A stretch of 64,000 nt of DNA from Streptomyces sp. NBC_00154. GTDB lineage: Bacteria > Actinomycetota > Actinomycetes > Streptomycetales > Streptomycetaceae. How positions within the stretch are numbered: position 1 is the first letter of the stretch; the number at the start of each line of letters is the position of its first letter. The stretch lies in the NCBI RefSeq assembly GCF_026342835.1, contig NZ_JAPEMI010000002.1, forward strand, positions 744,001-808,000, given 5' to 3'. The notes beneath the pieces were generated by a model, which saw nothing but the letters and a program-made list of their open reading frames with translations, was not told where the DNA came from and did not search any database. Below, one piece after another: positions 61,184-64,000 of this stretch. The translations under genes and the position numbers were made by a program.

Positions 61184-62875
61184 TCAGAAGGGGCCATGGA
61201 GTGTGCCGAGGCGATCGGTCAGCCGCAGGTTCTCGGAGTAGTCGATGGGGCAGGCGATCACGGACACGGCGTCCTCCTCCAGCGCGCGCCGCAGGACGGG
61301 AAGCAACTCGTCGGCCGACTTGATGAGGTGGCCGCGCGCGCCAAAACTCTCGGCGTAGGCGACCAGGTCGGGGTTGGTGAAGCGGGTGTGGCCGTGGCGG
61401 CCGAGTTCCAGCTCCATTTTCCAGGTGATCAGTCCGTACTCCCCGTCCACCAGTACGAGGACGGTCAACGGGACGTGTTCGCGGACGGCCGTCTCCAGTT
61501 CCTGGGAGTTCATCAAGAACGAGCCGTCGCCCATCATCGCCAGGACCTTTCGTTCGGGTCGGGCGAGTTTGGCGGCGATCGCACCCGGCAGGGCGAATCC
61601 CATGGTGGACAGGCCGTTGGAGACCAGGCAGGTGTTCGACTCGTAGGCCGGGTACAAGCGGGCCATCCACATCTTTCCGGCGCCCGTGTCGACGAGCACG
61701 ATGTCCTCCCGGTCCAACGCGGCGCGCACATCGGCCACCACGCGCTGCGGCACCAGCGGGCACGCCGCGCTGCGCTTCCCGTAATCGAGTTCCTCGGTGA
61801 GCAGTGCCCGGATGCGCTGACCGGCTGCCTTGCATGAGAAGGTCTCCGGAACGGCGGCCGCGAGCGCGTCGAGCGACTGGGACAGATCGCCCTCGACGCC
61901 GACTGTCACCGGATAGTGGGCGTCGACCTCGGCGGGGAATCGGTGCAGGTGCAGGATGCGCTTCTTGCCGTCCGGGTTGATCTTCGCGGGGTCGAACTCC
62001 TGTACCTCGTACCCGACGCAGACCAGGACGTCGGCCGCGTCGAAGCCGAAGTTGCTGTAGTCGTGACGCATGAAACCGACTGCACCGAGCGCGTTCGGAT
62101 GGTCGTCGGGAAAGACGCCTTTACCGTGGAAGGTGGTCGCGACCGGTAGGTTCAGTTTTTCGGCGAAGCGGACCAGGGCCGCCGAGGCCCCGGCCCTGGC
62201 GGCGCCGTGACCGGCCAGCACGACGGGACAACGGGCCGTGGCTAGCGTGTCTGCCGCACGCGCGATCTGTGAGGGGGATGGTGCGTCGGCCCGTACCGTG
62301 TCGACCTGCAACGGGGCGAGCGGCCTGGTGGAGCGTGCCGCTTCGATGTCCTCGGGGACCGCCAGGAACACGGCGCCAGGACGCTCGCTCTGCGCGGTCT
62401 TGAACGCCTTGCGCATCACCTCCGGCACTGCATCGGGGGTCTGGACACACGCCGCCCACTGGGTGACGGGAGCGAACATCGAGACGAGGTCGATGACCTG
62501 GTGGGACTCTTTGTGGAGCCGGGCCAAGGAACCCTGCGCGGCCAAGGCCACGAGCGGGGTGCTGTTGGTCGTCGCGTCCGCGGTGCCCAGGAGCAGATTG
62601 ATCGCGCCCGGCCCCAGGGTGGCCGAGCAGACGCCGGCCCGGCCGGTCAGCCGACCGTACATCTCGGCCATGAAGGAAGCTCCTTGCTCATGGCGGACGA
62701 GAACATACCGGATGCCGGAGTTGTTGAGCGCGTCGACGAAGCGGATGTTCTCCTCGCCGGGGATCCCGAAGACGTACTCCACGCCCTCGGCCTGAAGACA
62801 GCGCACCATCAAGTGCGCAACATCCTCCGTCTCGAGTGCGTGGTTCTGCCGGTCGGAGGGGTCCTGTGAGGCCAT
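61184..62875 (-). CDS. Acetolactate-synthase-type thiamine-diphosphate enzyme
   Basis: A 563-residue ThDP enzyme with the three-domain fold. The catalytic Glu is in RHEQGASFMAEMYGRLTG (residue 63); the ThDP-binding motif begins MMGDGSFLMNSQELETAVRE near 450 and ends DGEYGLITWK. The order (N-terminal PYR domain, central FAD-type domain, C-terminal PP domain) matches acetolactate synthase large subunits, here closer to the catabolic/oxidase-like group. The ATG at 62875 has no strong ribosome binding site; an earlier start is possible. No small subunit is adjacent. Reaction inferred, not certain. Confidence 0.82.
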   Translation of the reverse strand: MASQDPSDRQNHALETEDVAHLMVRCLQAEGVEYVFGIPGEENIRFVDALNNSGIRYVLVRHEQGASFMAEMYGRLTGRAGVCSATLGPGAINLLLGTADATTNSTPLVALAAQGSLARLHKESHQVIDLVSMFAPVTQWAACVQTPDAVPEVMRKAFKTAQSERPGAVFLAVPEDIEAARSTRPLAPLQVDTVRADAPSPSQIARAADTLATARCPVVLAGHGAARAGASAALVRFAEKLNLPVATTFHGKGVFPDDHPNALGAVGFMRHDYSNFGFDAADVLVCVGYEVQEFDPAKINPDGKKRILHLHRFPAEVDAHYPVTVGVEGDLSQSLDALAAAVPETFSCKAAGQRIRALLTEELDYGKRSAACPLVPQRVVADVRAALDREDIVLVDTGAGKMWMARLYPAYESNTCLVSNGLSTMGFALPGAIAAKLARPERKVLAMMGDGSFLMNSQELETAVREHVPLTVLVLVDGEYGLITWKMELELGRHGHTRFTNPDLVAYAESFGARGHLIKSADELLPVLRRALEEDAVSVIACPIDYSENLRLTDRLGTLHGPF

Positions 62876-63139
62876 GGGCACAACGTAGGCACGCCGCGGG
62901 GGCTGCGGCGAGCCGGCAACCACGCACGGGTGACCGCGTGGCTCCCGATGCTCCGGAGCGCTCGGTTGCCGGGAGGATCGGCGGCCTTGCGCGTCGCGGG
63001 CGTCACGGCCCCAAGCAGCACCACTACTTCAATCCCGGAGCACCAATTCCCGGGCAGCACGGCAGCACCACAGTCAGAGCTTGCAATGGACCCATGTGCC
63101 GTCGGCCGACCAGCGAAGCTGCCTGTCGTAGACCCCATC

Positions 63140-63172
63140 TGGCTCACAGGATCGTGTTGCGAGCTCTATGCC
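63140..63172. repeat. Dispersed short repeat, copy C
   Basis: CAGGATCGTGTTGCGAGCTC followed by TATG; see copies A and B near 36 kb. Confidence 0.5.
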
Positions 63173-63289
63173 TGACCGGGAGTACCGGCTTCCGGCGCTG
63201 CGGCCCGTTCTGCGACAAGCGTGGCTGGGGCTTCGTCGCCACGACACCCATCGGCGGCCGACCGTGGCTGAAGACCTGAGCTCGGACCC

Positions 63290-63385
63290 TCAGTTTCAGC
63301 GGCACATGCCTATCGCCAGTCTGACTCCCTGGAACTCGCGCGTCGTAGAAGGACACGTCAACCGGACCAAGGTGCTCAAGCGCCC
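63290..63385 (+). pseudogene. ISL3-type transposase C-terminal fragment
   Basis: IASLTPWNSRVVEGHVNRTK VLKR is the catalytic-Glu region of ISL3-family transposases, ending after KVLKR. A third piece of this family in the window. Confidence 0.75.
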
Positions 63386-63685
63386 AGAGCCGCGACGAGG
63401 GCGATGTGGCGGTGCTGCGCCTCCGTCAACGGCCGCTGGGGGCCGCGCATGCCCTCCGTGCGGGCGCACGGCCAAAGAGCGGCGTACGGAGCGGTGCGGG
63501 TGCCGACGAACCTTCAGCGCTGCCGGTCGATGGCGTCGGCTGCGGCGAGCTGCGTCCTGCGGCGCCGATCGGCAGGCGACCCACGCGCGGGTCGCTCGCA
63601 GCGCAGAGCGACCGCCCGCACCCGGGCCCGCTGCAGCCCTCAGAGCCCGGTACATCTCGTACGCCGCGTCACGCAGATCCTCGGT

Positions 63686-64000
63686 GTGCGCGGACGGGCC
63701 ACCGGACAGCTGGCGGCTTCGATCGACTTCCTTCACCTGGCCACGCACTGGGCCGCCACCCTCCTGCCGGACCACTCGGAGCGCGTTCGCCAGGCGCTTG
63801 CACGCGTCAACATGAAACGGACCGCCGCCCTGCCCACCGAAGGGGACCTCCTGCGCGTCGAACTGGCCGCACTCGGCCGCCAGGCCTTCCTCGGAGGCGG
63901 CAGGGGCGGCTTCGAGCCTGAGGCCAGTAACTACGGGCACGACTCCTCGTACTTGACCGCGGTGAACTTGACTGGCTGCCCGTGCAGTGCGACACCAGGG
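63686..64000 (+). CDS. Partial hypothetical protein, runs off the window
   Basis: An open frame (possible GTG at 63686) reads VRGRATGQLAASIDFLHLAT HWAATLLPDHSERVRQALAR, then LRVELAALGRQAFLGGGRGG, with no stop before the end. It looks protein-like but has no ribosome binding site and may start further upstream. No family recognised. Confidence 0.4.
   Translation, partial: MRGRATGQLAASIDFLHLATHWAATLLPDHSERVRQALARVNMKRTAALPTEGDLLRVELAALGRQAFLGGGRGGFEPEASNYGHDSSYLTAVNLTGCPCSATPG

Noticed and set aside
61038..61241. Short plus-strand frame between the TRIC fragment and the ThDP enzyme
   Set aside because: No ribosome binding site or recognisable motif; its composition is that of random high-GC sequence.
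63296..63940. A 214-codon minus-strand frame at the right edge
   Set aside because: It covers an ISL3 fragment in antisense and has no plausible domain; the plus-strand partial frame is more protein-like.

Overview
This is high-GC actinobacterial DNA. Overlapping start/stop codons, GTG/TTG starts, a dre-like (DasR) site, Tn3, TnpB, ISL3, IS5 and IS3 elements of streptomycete type, and a GH18 chitinase with a C-terminal chitin-binding domain all point to Streptomyces. The mix of secreted enzymes, isolated regulators and many decayed insertion sequences resembles an accessory region such as a chromosome arm. No rRNA, tRNA, CRISPR array or phage module was seen.

Left part (0-24 kb): a small secreted DUF6153-like protein with a short partner; a giant CtpH/CtpI-type P-type ATPase preceded by a protein with a histone-H1-like tail; a TnpB gene whose centre has been deleted; a DinB-type enzyme; a secreted GH92 mannosidase facing a chitinase, each with a recognisable operator; a hemerythrin protein; an ArsR-like regulator coupled to an MFS exporter; a truncated Tn3 transposase; a leucine-rich-variant repeat protein carrying thirteen GPAT-type units and a TTA codon; an FKBP isomerase; and a YihY membrane gene broken by a 41-bp tandem duplication.

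Middle part (24-42.5 kb): CsbD, Sel1, DUF6924 and SDR genes; back-to-back gene remnants; a PH-like/PASTA-like membrane protein followed by a MoxR ATPase and a VWA metallopeptidase; a second DinB protein; an IS5 wreck; an orphan Imm1-like protein; a CGNR regulator with a palindromic operator; a VOC protein; and a Tat-exported epoxide-hydrolase-like protein directly followed by tatB, tatA and tatC.

Right part (42.5-64 kb): an IS5-type transposase interrupted by a complete IS3 element (3-bp target duplication still visible), both lying with a GNAT gene between 17-bp inverted repeats; two tiny genes in a micro-operon; an NmrA-type reductase with a second complete IS3 element in its upstream region; a MarR regulator divergent from an ABC-2-type membrane protein, followed by a decayed second copy of the same module; a secreted allene-oxide-cyclase-like barrel; TetR, hemerythrin and flavin-oxidase-like genes; an amidohydrolase; AhpD-like and SRPBCC proteins; a TRIC channel fragment joined to an M20 peptidase fragment; and a thiamine-diphosphate enzyme of the acetolactate synthase family. 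The recurring theme is small regulator/effector pairs separated by mobile-element debris. All functions are inferred from reading the sequence; no database search was run.
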